Assembly (NCBI RefSeq): GCF_001429725.1
Contig: NZ_LMHV01000034.1
Coordinates: 187,534-251,533, forward strand
Direction: 5' to 3'
From: Rhizobium sp. Root708
GTDB lineage: Bacteria; Pseudomonadota; Alphaproteobacteria; Rhizobiales; Rhizobiaceae
Length of the DNA stretch: 64,000 nt
The notes beneath the pieces were generated by a model, which worked only from the letters and a program-made list of their open reading frames with translations, searched no databases and had not been told where the DNA came from. The position numbers and the translations under genes were made by a program. Below, piece after piece: positions 8,654 through 17,854 of this stretch (within the stretch, counting starts at the first letter, position 1; each line of letters begins with the position of its first letter).

Positions 8654-9664
8654 TCACTCCAGGAACAGGAGACTGGCCGGTGATGGCGGCAGCGGCTTCA
8701 TGACGACGTCACGGAAACCCGCTGTCTTTGCCATGCCTGCAAGCTCCCGCTCCGTATAGGCGTCGCCATTCGGTGTCGTGGCCAGCATGACCATGGCAAA
8801 GGCTGCAGGGAACTCGGGCGACACGCGATCATCATTCGGAACGAACTCGACGATCGCCACGCGGCCTCCCGATTTCAGGCTCGCTCTTGCCTTCTTCAGA
8901 AGCGCCACGCAGCCATCCGTATCGAAATGGTGCAGAAAGTTCGGCAGCAGGATCAGGTCATATCCAGAGCCCCAATCGACCTCGAAGGCACTACCGGGCT
9001 TGAACGTGAAGCGTTCCGCCACCCCTGCCTTCTTCGCGTTCTCTTCGGTCACGGCAAGCACAGGTTTCCAATCGATGGCGACCACGTTGGCCAACGGCGC
9101 TACCTTGGCGATCTCGATGCCGAAAGCCCCTGGCCCGGCTGCTATGTCGAGCACCTTGCCCGGTTTTGTTGACCACGTCTCGATTTCGGACGCCAAGGCC
9201 TTGGCGCTGGCGCCGGTGAACGAGCCCATGGCGCGGGCAAACTTCACCCACACCGGATTGTCCGGCGCGACGTTCGCCAGGCCGACGGAGCCGCCGTTGC
9301 GGACGTAGGACGCGGGGTCGTCGAGAAACAGCGACAGCATCTGCGGCGCGGCCAGGAAGTCGATCGCCGCCCCCATGTAGGCGGGAGAACGCCGATCGAG
9401 AAAGGCCTGGCTTGACGGCGTCGGCATATAGTTTTCGCCGCTTTTCGTCAGGAACCCGGAGACGACAAGAAAGTCGCAGAGAATCCGGGTGCCACGCTCG
9501 GCGCACCCCAGTTCTGGAGCGAGCGAACGCGCCGTTCGCCCCTCCCCGCCCAATTTCGTAAAAAGATCGAACTCGATTGCCGCCTTGATCGCGGCGGTTT
9601 TCCGGAACGCAAACATCGCATCCACCAGCAAGGCAGGCGAAACTTCCGCATGTGTCCAAGACAT
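8654..9664 (-). CDS. SAM-dependent O-methyltransferase, class I with dimerisation domain
   Basis: The protein has 336 residues from an ATG at 9664 with a strong GGGAGGAAAA Shine-Dalgarno; the open frame upstream of this ATG lacks support. The N-terminal ~100 residues are a winged-helix dimerisation domain like that of plant-type O-methyltransferases and hydroxyindole methyltransferases. The SAM-binding glycine motif VLDIAAGPGAFG lies near the middle, and LILLPNFLHHF and SGGRVAIVEF are motifs of the same fold. Members methylate hydroxyls of aromatic or polyketide-like small molecules; the substrate here is unknown and no biosynthetic cluster surrounds it. It stands alone, convergent with phaC. 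Confidence 0.85.
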   Translation of the reverse strand: MSWTHAEVSPALLVDAMFAFRKTAAIKAAIEFDLFTKLGGEGRTARSLAPELGCAERGTRILCDFLVVSGFLTKSGENYMPTPSSQAFLDRRSPAYMGAAIDFLAAPQMLSLFLDDPASYVRNGGSVGLANVAPDNPVWVKFARAMGSFTGASAKALASEIETWSTKPGKVLDIAAGPGAFGIEIAKVAPLANVVAIDWKPVLAVTEENAKKAGVAERFTFKPGSAFEVDWGSGYDLILLPNFLHHFDTDGCVALLKKARASLKSGGRVAIVEFVPNDDRVSPEFPAAFAMVMLATTPNGDAYTERELAGMAKTAGFRDVVMKPLPPSPASLLFLE

Positions 9665-9983
9665 CGGTTTTTCCTCCCATAACAGAGCTGCCGACGGCTT
9701 CCTCATAGCAGATTTGAGGCCGCCCGGCACGCTAGGACAAAGGAGGAGTTGCCGCGAGAGCACAGTCTTCGAGATAGCCGACGGATCAACGGGGAGCGCA
9801 CAAATTTCGGCAGGCGACGCGATCACGTAAAGAGTTTGGTTACCATAATTCGTCATCCTTTGGGACAGCCGAATATATTAGCGAGCCGTAATTTGGCCTC
9901 GAAGCTTCTATACCGGCCCCGGCGAAGAAGTATCCATCTGTCAGTACCGCCGGCCTAGTAACGAGTTGTGAAAGACGAGTCTC
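9665..9983. other. Divergent intergenic region, no gene seen
   Basis: These 319 bp lie between the divergently transcribed methyltransferase and DUF2778 genes and must hold both promoters. Short frames exist but none has a good ribosome site or recognisable protein. No clear operator palindrome was identified. Confidence 0.5.
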
Positions 9984-11300
9984 ATGGCGTTTGCGGTCGA
10001 TGTGTTTGCCAATACCAGGCCTGTAGGTACGACCATATCTCGTTTTAGTCGCTCATTTCGTTTCATCTCCGGTGCAAGTCTCATTGGTGCAGGGTTTGCC
10101 GCCTCGGCGTGGGTCGTTACGACGATCGCGACCATGCACGCGATCGCCCCGGAGGCCAAACCAACCATCCGGATCGCGGTCACAGCGAAGACTGCAGCGC
10201 CCGAGCAGGCACACCAGCGCCTCATCCATGTGACGAAGTTTTCGCGCCTCGCGGCATCGGATGTCGACAAGCTGGCACAGATCACCAAGGACGGCAGGGC
10301 CGCCGCTCACGCGCGGCTTGCGAGCGCCTTCGTCGGCAAATCGGCGCCGATAACGATCGCCGAAGCGGCCCCCGCCAAGACGGTAACCGTGGTTGCTGCG
10401 GCGGTTCCTGCAACCAGGGCCAAGGATGACGTGCTCGCTCAGCAGCCAGCGCTCGTCGCCGCCGACAAGAATTCGCCAGATCGCATCGTCATCCCGTCGA
10501 AGGAAGAAGTCGCCGCGATCACCGGCGCCAACCTGCTTGCGCTCGCCGCTGCTGCCAACGAGCAAAAGGTGGCTGCTCAGCCCGGTAATAACCGGAAAGG
10601 CAATGAGCAGACCGTCGAGGTCGCCAGTGCTGCTGCCGACACCGATGCGGAAGACACGAATCCCGCTCAGTCCTTCGACCTAGTTCTGACCGACCGCGAC
10701 AGCGCGGTGCCGCTGCCGATGGCTCGTCCTGATGCGCTCGGCAAGCGGCCGCAGGCCAATGACCGGGCTCAGAAGCCGGCTGAGCCGGTGCTCGCCTATG
10801 CCCGTCCCGATGTCGGCGACGACGAAGGCGAGATCCCGACGGTTCCGAAGCGGCAGAGCAATCCGATCGCGCGCAACGGCGTCGCCGTCTACGACATCTC
10901 CGCCAGCATGGTCTATCTTCCGAACGGCGAGCGGCTGGAGGCCCATTCAGGGCTCGGCAAAATGCGCGACAACCCGCGTTACGTTCACGAAAAAATGCGC
11001 GGGCCGACGCCGCCTCACACCTACACGCTGACGATGCGCGAAAGCCTGTTTCATGGCGTCGAGGCAATCCGCCTCAACCCACTCGGCGGTGCCGGCAACA
11101 TCCACAATCGCGTCGGCCTCCTCGCGCATACCTATATGCTGGGCGCTCGCGGCGACTCCAACGGCTGCGTGTCCTTCAAGGACTACAAACGCTTCCTGGC
11201 GGCCTTCAAGCGCGGCGACATTCGACAGCTTGTTGTCGTGACGAGCATGCCGAACAAGCCATCCTCGACGCTGGCGTCGCTGTTCTCTTCCCGATCCTGA
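9984..11300 (+). CDS. DUF2778 / Tlde1-type L,D-transpeptidase-like protein, single membrane anchor
   Basis: The protein has 438 residues. A short basic N-terminus precedes one transmembrane helix (about residues 31-53), then a long Ala/Pro/Lys-rich linker to about residue 300. The C-terminal ~130 residues match the Tlde1 (DUF2778) domain: HSGLGKMRDN, the GPTPPHTYTL loop, His382 in GLLAHTY and Cys395 in SNGCVSF. These are the histidine and cysteine of an L,D-transpeptidase-like active site. Tlde1 proteins cleave or exchange peptidoglycan stem peptides; some are type VI effectors, but here the membrane anchor and the absence of T6SS or immunity genes suggest cell-wall maintenance in the periplasm (inference). 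It is a solitary gene, 163 bp upstream of map. Confidence 0.82.
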   Translation: MAFAVDVFANTRPVGTTISRFSRSFRFISGASLIGAGFAASAWVVTTIATMHAIAPEAKPTIRIAVTAKTAAPEQAHQRLIHVTKFSRLAASDVDKLAQITKDGRAAAHARLASAFVGKSAPITIAEAAPAKTVTVVAAAVPATRAKDDVLAQQPALVAADKNSPDRIVIPSKEEVAAITGANLLALAAAANEQKVAAQPGNNRKGNEQTVEVASAAADTDAEDTNPAQSFDLVLTDRDSAVPLPMARPDALGKRPQANDRAQKPAEPVLAYARPDVGDDEGEIPTVPKRQSNPIARNGVAVYDISASMVYLPNGERLEAHSGLGKMRDNPRYVHEKMRGPTPPHTYTLTMRESLFHGVEAIRLNPLGGAGNIHNRVGLLAHTYMLGARGDSNGCVSFKDYKRFLAAFKRGDIRQLVVVTSMPNKPSSTLASLFSSRS

Positions 11301-11463
11301 TATCCGCCTGGATCACGAACGCCGGCCCTGCGGTCGGCGACGTGCTAAAGGCGGTCGACACGGCGGATTGGAAGGCAAATCGCGACTTCCCCATTGATCG
11401 CGATGGACGAACCCGGCATAGCTGCTCTATGTACGACTGGACAATCTCCACTAAGGCCTTGCA

Positions 11464-12300
11464 ATGGTAAATTACATCGAAGCAGCAACCGCGCCGTCCA
11501 AGAATACGGGTGCGATCCGGCTGTACGACTCCGAAGCATTCGAGGGCATGCGCAAGGCATGCCAGCTCACAGCACGATGCCTCGACGAGTTGGCTTCGAT
11601 CGTAACGCCCGGCCTTCCGACCGATGCCATCGACCGTTTCGTGTTTGAGTTCGGCATGGACAACGGCGCCTTTCCGGCGACGCTCAATTACCGCGGCTAC
11701 ACGAAGTCAACCTGCACATCGATCAATCACGTTGTCTGCCATGGCATTCCCGATGCCAAGCCGCTTCGCGAGGGCGATATCGTCAACATCGACGTGACCT
11801 ATGTCGTCGACGGTTGGCACGGAGACTCCAGCCGTATGTACCCTGTCGGTACGGTCAAGCGCGCCGCCGAGCGGCTCCTCGAGGTGACATACGAATCGCT
11901 GCTTCGCGGCATTGCGGCGGTGCGTCCCGGTGCCCGCACGGGCGCGATCGGCGAGGCCATCCAGACCTATGCGGAAGGCGAACGCTGTTCGGTCGTACGC
12001 GATTTCTGTGGTCATGGCGTCGGATCGTTGTTTCACGATTCTCCGAACATCCTTCACTACGGCCGCGCCAGCGAAGGACCGGAGCTTCGTGAAGGCATGA
12101 TCTTCACCATCGAGCCGATGATCAATCTCGGTCGCCCACACGTCAAGGTGCTCGCCGACGGCTGGACGGCCGTCACAAGGGATCGCTCCCTGTCGGCCCA
12201 GTATGAGCATACGGTCGGCGTGACGAGCCAAGGCTGCGAAATATTTACGCTGTCGCCTACCGGCCTCGACCGGCCGGGCCTGCCTCCCCTCGTTCGGTGA
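11464..12300 (+). CDS. map: Methionine aminopeptidase, type I
   Basis: It removes the initiator methionine from nascent proteins. The 278 residues show the pita-bread metallopeptidase motifs: TSINHVVCHGIP, the GDIVNIDVTY and GDSSRMYPVG segments that hold the two metal-binding aspartates, the GHGVG histidine, the FTIEPM glutamate and a final EHTVGV glutamate. The length matches type I enzymes with a short N-terminal extension. The stop codon lies 6 bp before the radC start, so the two are likely co-transcribed. Confidence 0.96.
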   Translation: MVNYIEAATAPSKNTGAIRLYDSEAFEGMRKACQLTARCLDELASIVTPGLPTDAIDRFVFEFGMDNGAFPATLNYRGYTKSTCTSINHVVCHGIPDAKPLREGDIVNIDVTYVVDGWHGDSSRMYPVGTVKRAAERLLEVTYESLLRGIAAVRPGARTGAIGEAIQTYAEGERCSVVRDFCGHGVGSLFHDSPNILHYGRASEGPELREGMIFTIEPMINLGRPHVKVLADGWTAVTRDRSLSAQYEHTVGVTSQGCEIFTLSPTGLDRPGLPPLVR

Positions 12301-12306
12301 GCGTCG

Positions 12307-13107
12307 ATGGCGAAAGAACCGCGCCCCGACAATGACCAGCTGTCCTTCGGGACCGCAGAAGACATTGACGAGAGAGCCTTCTTCGCCGAGCAGCCCACCA
12401 AGCCTGCCGCGCTTCAGATGCGGCAGCAGCCCAGCGATGAACACTATCATGGTCACCGCGAGCGCCTGCGCAGCCGGTTCCGCGAGCACGGCGATGCGGC
12501 GCTTGCGGACTACGAACTGCTCGAACTGCTGCTATTCCGTCTGATCCCGCGCCGGGATACGAAGCCGATCGCCAAGGCGCTGCTTGACCGGTTCGGCTCG
12601 CTTGCCGCCGTCTTCGGCGCACCGACCGCGCTGCTTCAGGAGGTCAAGGGCATCGGCGAGGCTGTGGCCCTCGACATTAAGCTGATTTCCACCGTCGCCC
12701 ACCGGACATTGAAAAGCGAGCTTCGCGGCAAGCAGGTTCTCTCCTCGTGGTCCTCGGTGATCCAGTATTGCCACGCGGCGATGGCGCACGAGACGCGCGA
12801 GCAATTCCGCATCCTCTTCCTGGACAAGCGAAACGCGCTGATTGCCGACGAGGTCCAGGGATTGGGCACGATCGACCATACCCCCGTCTATCCCCGCGAA
12901 GTGGTCAAGCGAGCTCTCGAGCTGTCGGCTACAGCCCTCATCCTCGTCCACAATCATCCCTCCGGCGACCCGACGCCCTCTCGGGCGGATATCGAGATGA
13001 CCAAGATGATCATCGATACGGCGAAGCCTCTCGGCATCACCGTTCACGACCACATCATCATCGGCAAGGACGGGCATGCGAGCCTCAAGGGACTACGCTT
13101 GATCTAG
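12307..13107 (+). CDS. radC: RadC family JAMM/MPN-domain protein
   Basis: The protein has 266 residues: a helix-hairpin-helix-like N-terminal part (YELLELLLF, VKGIGEAVALDIK) and a C-terminal JAMM metal site, HNHPSGDPTPSRAD. RadC was once linked to DNA repair, but the family role is unsettled. It follows map at 6 bp. The first ~40 residues are acidic/polar and probably disordered. Nothing unusual was seen in the metal motif. Confidence 0.95.
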   Translation: MAKEPRPDNDQLSFGTAEDIDERAFFAEQPTKPAALQMRQQPSDEHYHGHRERLRSRFREHGDAALADYELLELLLFRLIPRRDTKPIAKALLDRFGSLAAVFGAPTALLQEVKGIGEAVALDIKLISTVAHRTLKSELRGKQVLSSWSSVIQYCHAAMAHETREQFRILFLDKRNALIADEVQGLGTIDHTPVYPREVVKRALELSATALILVHNHPSGDPTPSRADIEMTKMIIDTAKPLGITVHDHIIIGKDGHASLKGLRLI

Positions 13108-13184
13108 GCTTGCGAGCCCTTCAGGTGCCCGTCAGGTTGCGGTGGCAAAGCGAATGCATTGCAACCAACCTGTTCGGGTCACAA

Positions 13185-13772
13185 ATGGCGAAGTTCACTT
13201 TTCCGAAACTCCGTTCTTATCGTAAGATTCTAATTCTGCCCGTGACGGCCTTCGTGCTCGCAGCAGGAAGCTACTATTCCTACCTGGCGGCAACCGACAA
13301 TTTCCACGCCGTTATTCCTGGCGAGGTCTATCGGTCATCGCAGCCGTCGGCGAAATCCATTGCGAACTTCGAACAGGAGTACGGCATCAAGACTATCCTG
13401 AACCTGCGCGGCGTTTCCGACGACAAGGCGTGGTACGCCGCTGAGGTCGCACAGGCGAAGGCGTTGAACATTACCCATATCGACTTTGGAATATCGGCTG
13501 CGAAGGAACTCACGCCTGAGAAGGCTGAAGCGCTCATCGAGATCATGCGCAACGCGCCGAAGCCGATCCTCATTCATTGCCGGTCGGGCGCTGACCGCAC
13601 AGGGCTCGCCGCGGCGCTCTATCTGGCAGCAATCGCAAAGGCGAACGAGCGGACGGCAGAGGGACAAATGTCGATCTTCTACGGCCATATCAGCCTGCCG
13701 ATTTCCCGCGCCTTTGCCATGGATCGCACCTTCGAGAAGATGGAGCCCCTATTTGGCTTCGCTGAATCCTGA
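13185..13772 (+). CDS. Membrane-anchored dual-specificity/tyrosine phosphatase-like protein
   Basis: The protein has 195 residues from an ATG at 13185. A basic N-terminus and one hydrophobic helix (about 15-35) suggest anchoring or export, with the catalytic domain probably outside the cytoplasm. The phosphatase loop HCRSGADRTG places Cys132 and Arg138 in a perfect C-X5-R motif; a general-acid aspartate may be D100 or a neighbour. The GEVYRSSQP segment (residues 46-54) is typical of the bacterial DSP/SIW14-like group. The substrate could be a phosphoprotein, phosphoinositide or inositol phosphate. It lies 77 bp after radC and 100 bp before sthA, on the same strand. Confidence 0.85.
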   Translation: MAKFTFPKLRSYRKILILPVTAFVLAAGSYYSYLAATDNFHAVIPGEVYRSSQPSAKSIANFEQEYGIKTILNLRGVSDDKAWYAAEVAQAKALNITHIDFGISAAKELTPEKAEALIEIMRNAPKPILIHCRSGADRTGLAAALYLAAIAKANERTAEGQMSIFYGHISLPISRAFAMDRTFEKMEPLFGFAES

Positions 13773-13872
13773 TAGCGGCCTGTAAATCAATCTGCAACAT
13801 TGACCAGCTACCGGTGATCGCGCGACATTTTGCGTCGCGAAATGATTCCAGTTTTCCAATCGGGGCCAGTCC

Positions 13873-15279
13873 ATGTTCCAGTATGATCTTGTCGTTGTCG
13901 GCAGCGGCCCGGCGGGCCGTCGCGGCGCAATTCAGGCCGCCAAGCTCGGTAAGAAAGTGCTGGTCGTCGAACAGGGAAAACGCGTTGGCGGTGTGTCTGT
14001 TCATACCGGCACGATCCCTTCCAAGACGTTGCGCGAAACGGCGCTCAATCTTTCCGGCTGGCGCGAGCGCGGCTTCTATGGCCGGGCATATCGCGTCAAG
14101 GACGAGATCAGCGCCGAAGACCTGCGCCGCCGCCTGCTGATTACCCTCGACCACGAAGTCGAAGTCCTTGAACACCAGTTCGCCCGCAACCGCGTTCAGC
14201 ACATTCGCGGCAAGGCAAGCTTCGTCGATCCTTCTACACTGGAAGTCGTCAAGGAGGACGGCGAGGTCATCAAGGTCACCGGCGCAAGCATTCTCCTCGC
14301 CGTCGGGACGAAGCCGTTCCGGCCCGATTACATGCCGTTCGACGGCAAGACGGTTCTCGATAGCGACGAGCTTCTGGAACTGGCGGAGCTTCCGCGCTCC
14401 ATGGTCGTCATCGGAGCCGGCGTCATCGGCATCGAGTATGCAACGATCTTCAGTGCACTGGACACGGCCGTGACCGTGATCGATCCGAAGCCGACGATGC
14501 TCGACTTCATCGACAAGGAAATCGTCGAGGACTTCACCTACCAGCTGCGCGACCGCAACATGAAAATCCTGCTCGGCACCAAGGCGGATAAGGTCGAACG
14601 CCTGGATAACGGCAAGGTGGAGCTGCTTCTCGACAACGGTCGCCGACTGACGACAGACATGGTGCTGTTTGCCGCAGGCCGAATGGGCGCGACCGATACG
14701 CTCAATCTTCCCGCCGCCGGGCTCGAGGCCGACAGTCGCGGTCGCCTGAAGGTGAATCCCGAGACATTCCAGACCTCCGTTCCCAACATCTACGCGGCCG
14801 GCGACGTCGTAGGCTTTCCGAGCCTTGCTTCGACCTCGATGGAACAGGGCCGCATCGCCGCACGCGTGGCCATCGGCGCGGTCGCGAAGGAACCGCCGAA
14901 ATACTTCCCGTACGGTATCTATGCCGTGCCCGAAATCTCCACCTGCGGCCTGACCGAAGAAGAGATGAAGGAGCGCGGCATTCCCTACGAATGCGGGATT
15001 GCCCGTTTCCGCGAAACCTCTCGCGGGCACATCATGGGCCTCGACACGGGGCTTCTGAAGCTGATCTTCTCGCTGAAGACCCGACGTCTGCTTGGCGTGC
15101 ATATCGTCGGCGAAGGCGCGACCGAACTGGTGCACATCGGCCAGGCCGTGCTCAACCTCAAGGGCACGGTCGAGTATTTCGTCGAAAACACGTTCAACTA
15201 TCCGACGCTCGCCGAAGCCTACAAGATTGCCGGCCTCGACGCATGGAATCGCATGGGCGACATCAAGTCGGAACTCTGA
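13873..15279 (+). CDS. sthA: Si-specific (soluble) NAD(P)+ transhydrogenase
   Basis: It exchanges reducing equivalents between NADPH and NAD+ in the cytoplasm. The flavoprotein has 468 residues with FAD-binding GSGPAG near the N-terminus, NAD(P)-binding GAGVIGIEYA around residues 180-190 and the second FAD motif IYAAGDVVG. It belongs to the disulfide-oxidoreductase fold but lacks the redox cysteine pair: the segment reads GGVSVHTGTIPSKTLRE, the SthA signature that separates it from lipoamide dehydrogenase. A 13-bp perfect stem-loop follows the stop. Such an enzyme could drain NADPH when PHB synthesis is low, but no operon link to phaC is visible. Confidence 0.93.
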   Translation: MFQYDLVVVGSGPAGRRGAIQAAKLGKKVLVVEQGKRVGGVSVHTGTIPSKTLRETALNLSGWRERGFYGRAYRVKDEISAEDLRRRLLITLDHEVEVLEHQFARNRVQHIRGKASFVDPSTLEVVKEDGEVIKVTGASILLAVGTKPFRPDYMPFDGKTVLDSDELLELAELPRSMVVIGAGVIGIEYATIFSALDTAVTVIDPKPTMLDFIDKEIVEDFTYQLRDRNMKILLGTKADKVERLDNGKVELLLDNGRRLTTDMVLFAAGRMGATDTLNLPAAGLEADSRGRLKVNPETFQTSVPNIYAAGDVVGFPSLASTSMEQGRIAARVAIGAVAKEPPKYFPYGIYAVPEISTCGLTEEEMKERGIPYECGIARFRETSRGHIMGLDTGLLKLIFSLKTRRLLGVHIVGEGATELVHIGQAVLNLKGTVEYFVENTFNYPTLAEAYKIAGLDAWNRMGDIKSEL

Positions 15280-15296
15280 GCGCTGCAGCGTTTCAA

Positions 15297-15330
15297 GAGA
15301 TCGGCCGCGTCGGATTTCGCGGCCGATCTC
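15297..15330 (+). terminator. Stem-loop after sthA
   Basis: A perfect 13-bp inverted repeat (gagatcggccgcg / cgcggccgatctc) with an 8-nt loop lies 18 bp past the sthA stop. No U-tract follows, so it may act as a 3' end stabiliser or a Rho-assisted terminator rather than a classical intrinsic one. Confidence 0.5.
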
Positions 15331-15431
15331 GCGCATTGCTTGCGCAACGGGAACGACAAGACACGGCTTGTCTTCTCCCGAACATCTGGTAGCGTTCGGT
15401 TTCGGGGGTTCACTCTTATAAGCGAGTAGCC

Positions 15432-17213
15432 GTGCGGAATCAGCCAGAAACTGCCGAACGTAAGTTTCAACTCATTCTCATCAAGCCGTCTCACTATGAC
15501 GACGATGGATATGTCATCCGCTGGTGGCGCGCGATGATCCCCTCCAATTCGCTTGCAGCGCTCTACGGCATCGCCGCTGATTGCTCGGAGCGAAAGGTCC
15601 TCGGACCGGATGTCGGCATAGATATCACCGTCATCGACGAGACCAATACGCGGGTGAACACTGCTGCGTTGCTGCGGCAACTGAAAGCCAACGACAATTT
15701 CGGCATGGTTGCGCTGGTCGGGGTGCAATCCAACCAGTATCCGCGCGCGCTCGATATCGCCAAGCCGTTTCGAGAGGCCGGCATCCCTGTGTCCATGGGC
15801 GGCTTCCATGTCTCAGGTTGCCTGTCGATGCTCGACGGTGTCGCCGTGGGTCTCGATGCCTGCCGCGAGATGGGCATCTCGATGTTCGCAGGCGAAGCCG
15901 AAGGGCGGCTCGACCGGGTTTTGCAGGATGCGGCGGCGGGCACCCTCGCACCGCTCTACAATTTCATGAACGATCTTCCGAGCATCGAAGGCTCGGCTGT
16001 CCCGTTTCTGCCGAAGATCAACGTGACCCACACGCTGGGGCTCAGTTCGAGCTTCGATGCCGGCCGCGGCTGTCCTTACCAGTGTTCGTTCTGCACCATC
16101 ATCAACGTGCAGGGCCGCAAATCGCGTTTCCGTACCGCCGACGATGTCGAGAAGCTCGTCCGGATGAACTGGGCGCAGGGCATTCACAAGTTCTTCATCA
16201 CCGACGACAACTTCGCCAGAAACCGGGACTGGGAAGCGATCTTCGATCGCCTGATCGAACTGAGGGAAGTCCACGGCATTCCGCTTGGCCTGATGATCCA
16301 GGTCGATACCCTTTGCCACAAGATCCCGAACTTCATCGAGAAATCCAAACGCGCCGGCGTCACCCGCGTGTTCATCGGCCTCGAGAACGTCAATCCGGAC
16401 AACTTGACCGCCGCCAAGAAGAACCAGAACAAGATCACCGAATACCGCAAGATGCTGCTTGCCTGGAAAGCACAAGGCATCATGACGCTTGCCGGCTACA
16501 TTCTTGGTTTCCCGGCGGATACGCCGGAGTCCATTCGCCGGGATATCGCCATCATTCAGCATGAACTGCCTCTCGACGTAATCGAGTTTTTCGTGCTCAC
16601 ACCGCTACCGGGTTCCGAAGATCATCAGACCCTGTGGAAGAGGAGCGTCGAGATGGACGCCGACCTCAACATCTACGACGTCGAGCATGTCTGCACGGCA
16701 CATTCGAAGATGACCAAGGCGGAATGGGAAAGCATCTACCATGAGGCCTGGTCGCTCTATTACTCGCCGGAGCACATGAAGACATTGCTGCGCCGTGCCG
16801 TCGCTACGGGCGTGCCGCTTGCAAGTCTCGTGAAGATTCTCGTATCGTTCGCGACCACGGTGCCGCTCGAGAACGTTCACCCGCTGCAGAGCGGCCTGCT
16901 TCGCCTCAAGCATCCCTCCGAGCGTCGCCCCGGGCTTCCGAGGGAGAATGCCCTGACGTTCTGGCCGCGCTTTGTCTGGCAGACCTTCACCAAGCACCTG
17001 TCACTGGGTGCGACGATCGCCAGCCTTGCAACGACCGCCTTTTTCATCGCGCGTGACAAGAAATCAAAGACCTACATGGACCAGGCATTGACACCGGTTG
17101 GTGACCATGAGGACGAGACGCTGGAGCTCTTTACCAAGACGGCGGGCGGACAGGCGGCGGTCTCGCACATCAAGAAGGTCAACGAGCTCACGCATGCCCA
17201 CAGGGCGGTCTGA
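15432..17213 (+). CDS. Radical SAM protein with N-terminal B12-binding-like domain
   Basis: The 593-residue protein starts at a GTG with only a weak ribosome site. Residues ~10-190 resemble a cobalamin-binding-type domain (IKPSHYDDDGY..., VALVGVQSN, GGFHVSG); the classical B12 DxHxxG motif was not found. The 4Fe-4S radical SAM site is CPYQCSFC, with Cys214, Cys218 and Cys221, followed by the FITDDNFARN and VFIGLENVN segments typical of the fold. The C-terminal ~120 residues are family-specific and include a short hydrophobic stretch (GATIASLATTAFFI). Homologues are conserved in alphaproteobacteria but I do not know a proven reaction; methylation or another C-C bond reaction on a lipid or cofactor is possible. 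It is monocistronic; the next gene is convergent. Confidence 0.85.
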   Translation: MRNQPETAERKFQLILIKPSHYDDDGYVIRWWRAMIPSNSLAALYGIAADCSERKVLGPDVGIDITVIDETNTRVNTAALLRQLKANDNFGMVALVGVQSNQYPRALDIAKPFREAGIPVSMGGFHVSGCLSMLDGVAVGLDACREMGISMFAGEAEGRLDRVLQDAAAGTLAPLYNFMNDLPSIEGSAVPFLPKINVTHTLGLSSSFDAGRGCPYQCSFCTIINVQGRKSRFRTADDVEKLVRMNWAQGIHKFFITDDNFARNRDWEAIFDRLIELREVHGIPLGLMIQVDTLCHKIPNFIEKSKRAGVTRVFIGLENVNPDNLTAAKKNQNKITEYRKMLLAWKAQGIMTLAGYILGFPADTPESIRRDIAIIQHELPLDVIEFFVLTPLPGSEDHQTLWKRSVEMDADLNIYDVEHVCTAHSKMTKAEWESIYHEAWSLYYSPEHMKTLLRRAVATGVPLASLVKILVSFATTVPLENVHPLQSGLLRLKHPSERRPGLPRENALTFWPRFVWQTFTKHLSLGATIASLATTAFFIARDKKSKTYMDQALTPVGDHEDETLELFTKTAGGQAAVSHIKKVNELTHAHRAV

Positions 17214-17266
17214 GGCGACTTTGCTCCTTGTGCCGCTGCTTGCATCGATCGACAGACCGGTGTGCC

Positions 17267-17689
17267 TCAGCCTCGCGCCGGCAGCGTTATCATGTCCAGC
17301 AGGGCTGCCGCCTGCAGTGTGTCGATGAACTCGGCGCATTCCTTCAGCTTGCCGTTCTCGAAGGTCATCTTGTCCATGATCTCTGCATCGTATTCCGTCG
17401 CGCCAAAACGCATGCGACCTGCGCGATGAACCAGCGCGACATCCCCGTCGATATGGATGGATACGAAATCGATACCGCGCATGTCCCAATTGTCGATCAG
17501 GTATTGCATCGTCGCGCGAAGCGCCTCAGCGCCGACGACCGGGTCGGTCAACGGCGAAAGGTGTTGGTCGCCGGCGACACGAAACATGCAGCCATCATCG
17601 AGAAACGACATCAAGCCGTCGAGATCGCCTTGCACCCGCGCATGATAGATTCGTCGCACCACGTCCCTAAGGTCATCATTGGAAGCCAT
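17267..17689 (-). CDS. SnoaL-like / NTF2-fold small protein
   Basis: The product has 140 residues from an ATG at 17689 with GGGGGA upstream. Two N-terminal helices (LRDVVRRIYHARVQGDLDGLMSFL) precede the cone-shaped beta domain typical of SnoaL/NTF2-like proteins (FRVAGD..., DVALVHRAGRMRFGATEYDAEIMDKMTFENGKL). Such folds serve as small isomerases, hydrolases or ligand-binding modules; the active-site residues vary too much to assign one. It is convergent with the radical SAM gene (53 bp between stops) and lies downstream of the tig terminator, so it is transcribed on its own. Confidence 0.75.
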   Translation of the reverse strand: MASNDDLRDVVRRIYHARVQGDLDGLMSFLDDGCMFRVAGDQHLSPLTDPVVGAEALRATMQYLIDNWDMRGIDFVSIHIDGDVALVHRAGRMRFGATEYDAEIMDKMTFENGKLKECAEFIDTLQAAALLDMITLPARG

Positions 17690-17806
17690 CGTCCAATCCC
17701 CCGCCTGAGATACGCCAGTGTGCGTCCACGCTATCGGTAATGCAACCAAATCGTGTGCGTCTCCACTTTGGGAGTAGGCCGGCTCGTTAGGTGATGCCGG
17801 AAACGA

Positions 17807-17832
17807 AAAAGCCCCGCACAAGCGGGGCTTTC
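17807..17832 (-). terminator. Intrinsic terminator of tig
   Basis: An 8-bp GC-rich stem (agccccgc / gcggggct, 17810-17817 and 17822-17829) with a 4-nt loop is followed on the minus strand by TTTTTCGTTT. It lies 25 bp past the tig stop and has a U-tract only in the tig direction. Confidence 0.9.
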
Positions 17833-17854
17833 TGCAAACTGGACTGGCCGGAGA

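Noticed and set aside
13690..15336. A 548-codon minus-strand frame opposite sthA
   Set aside because: Shadow of sthA in a high-GC genome; no motif found.
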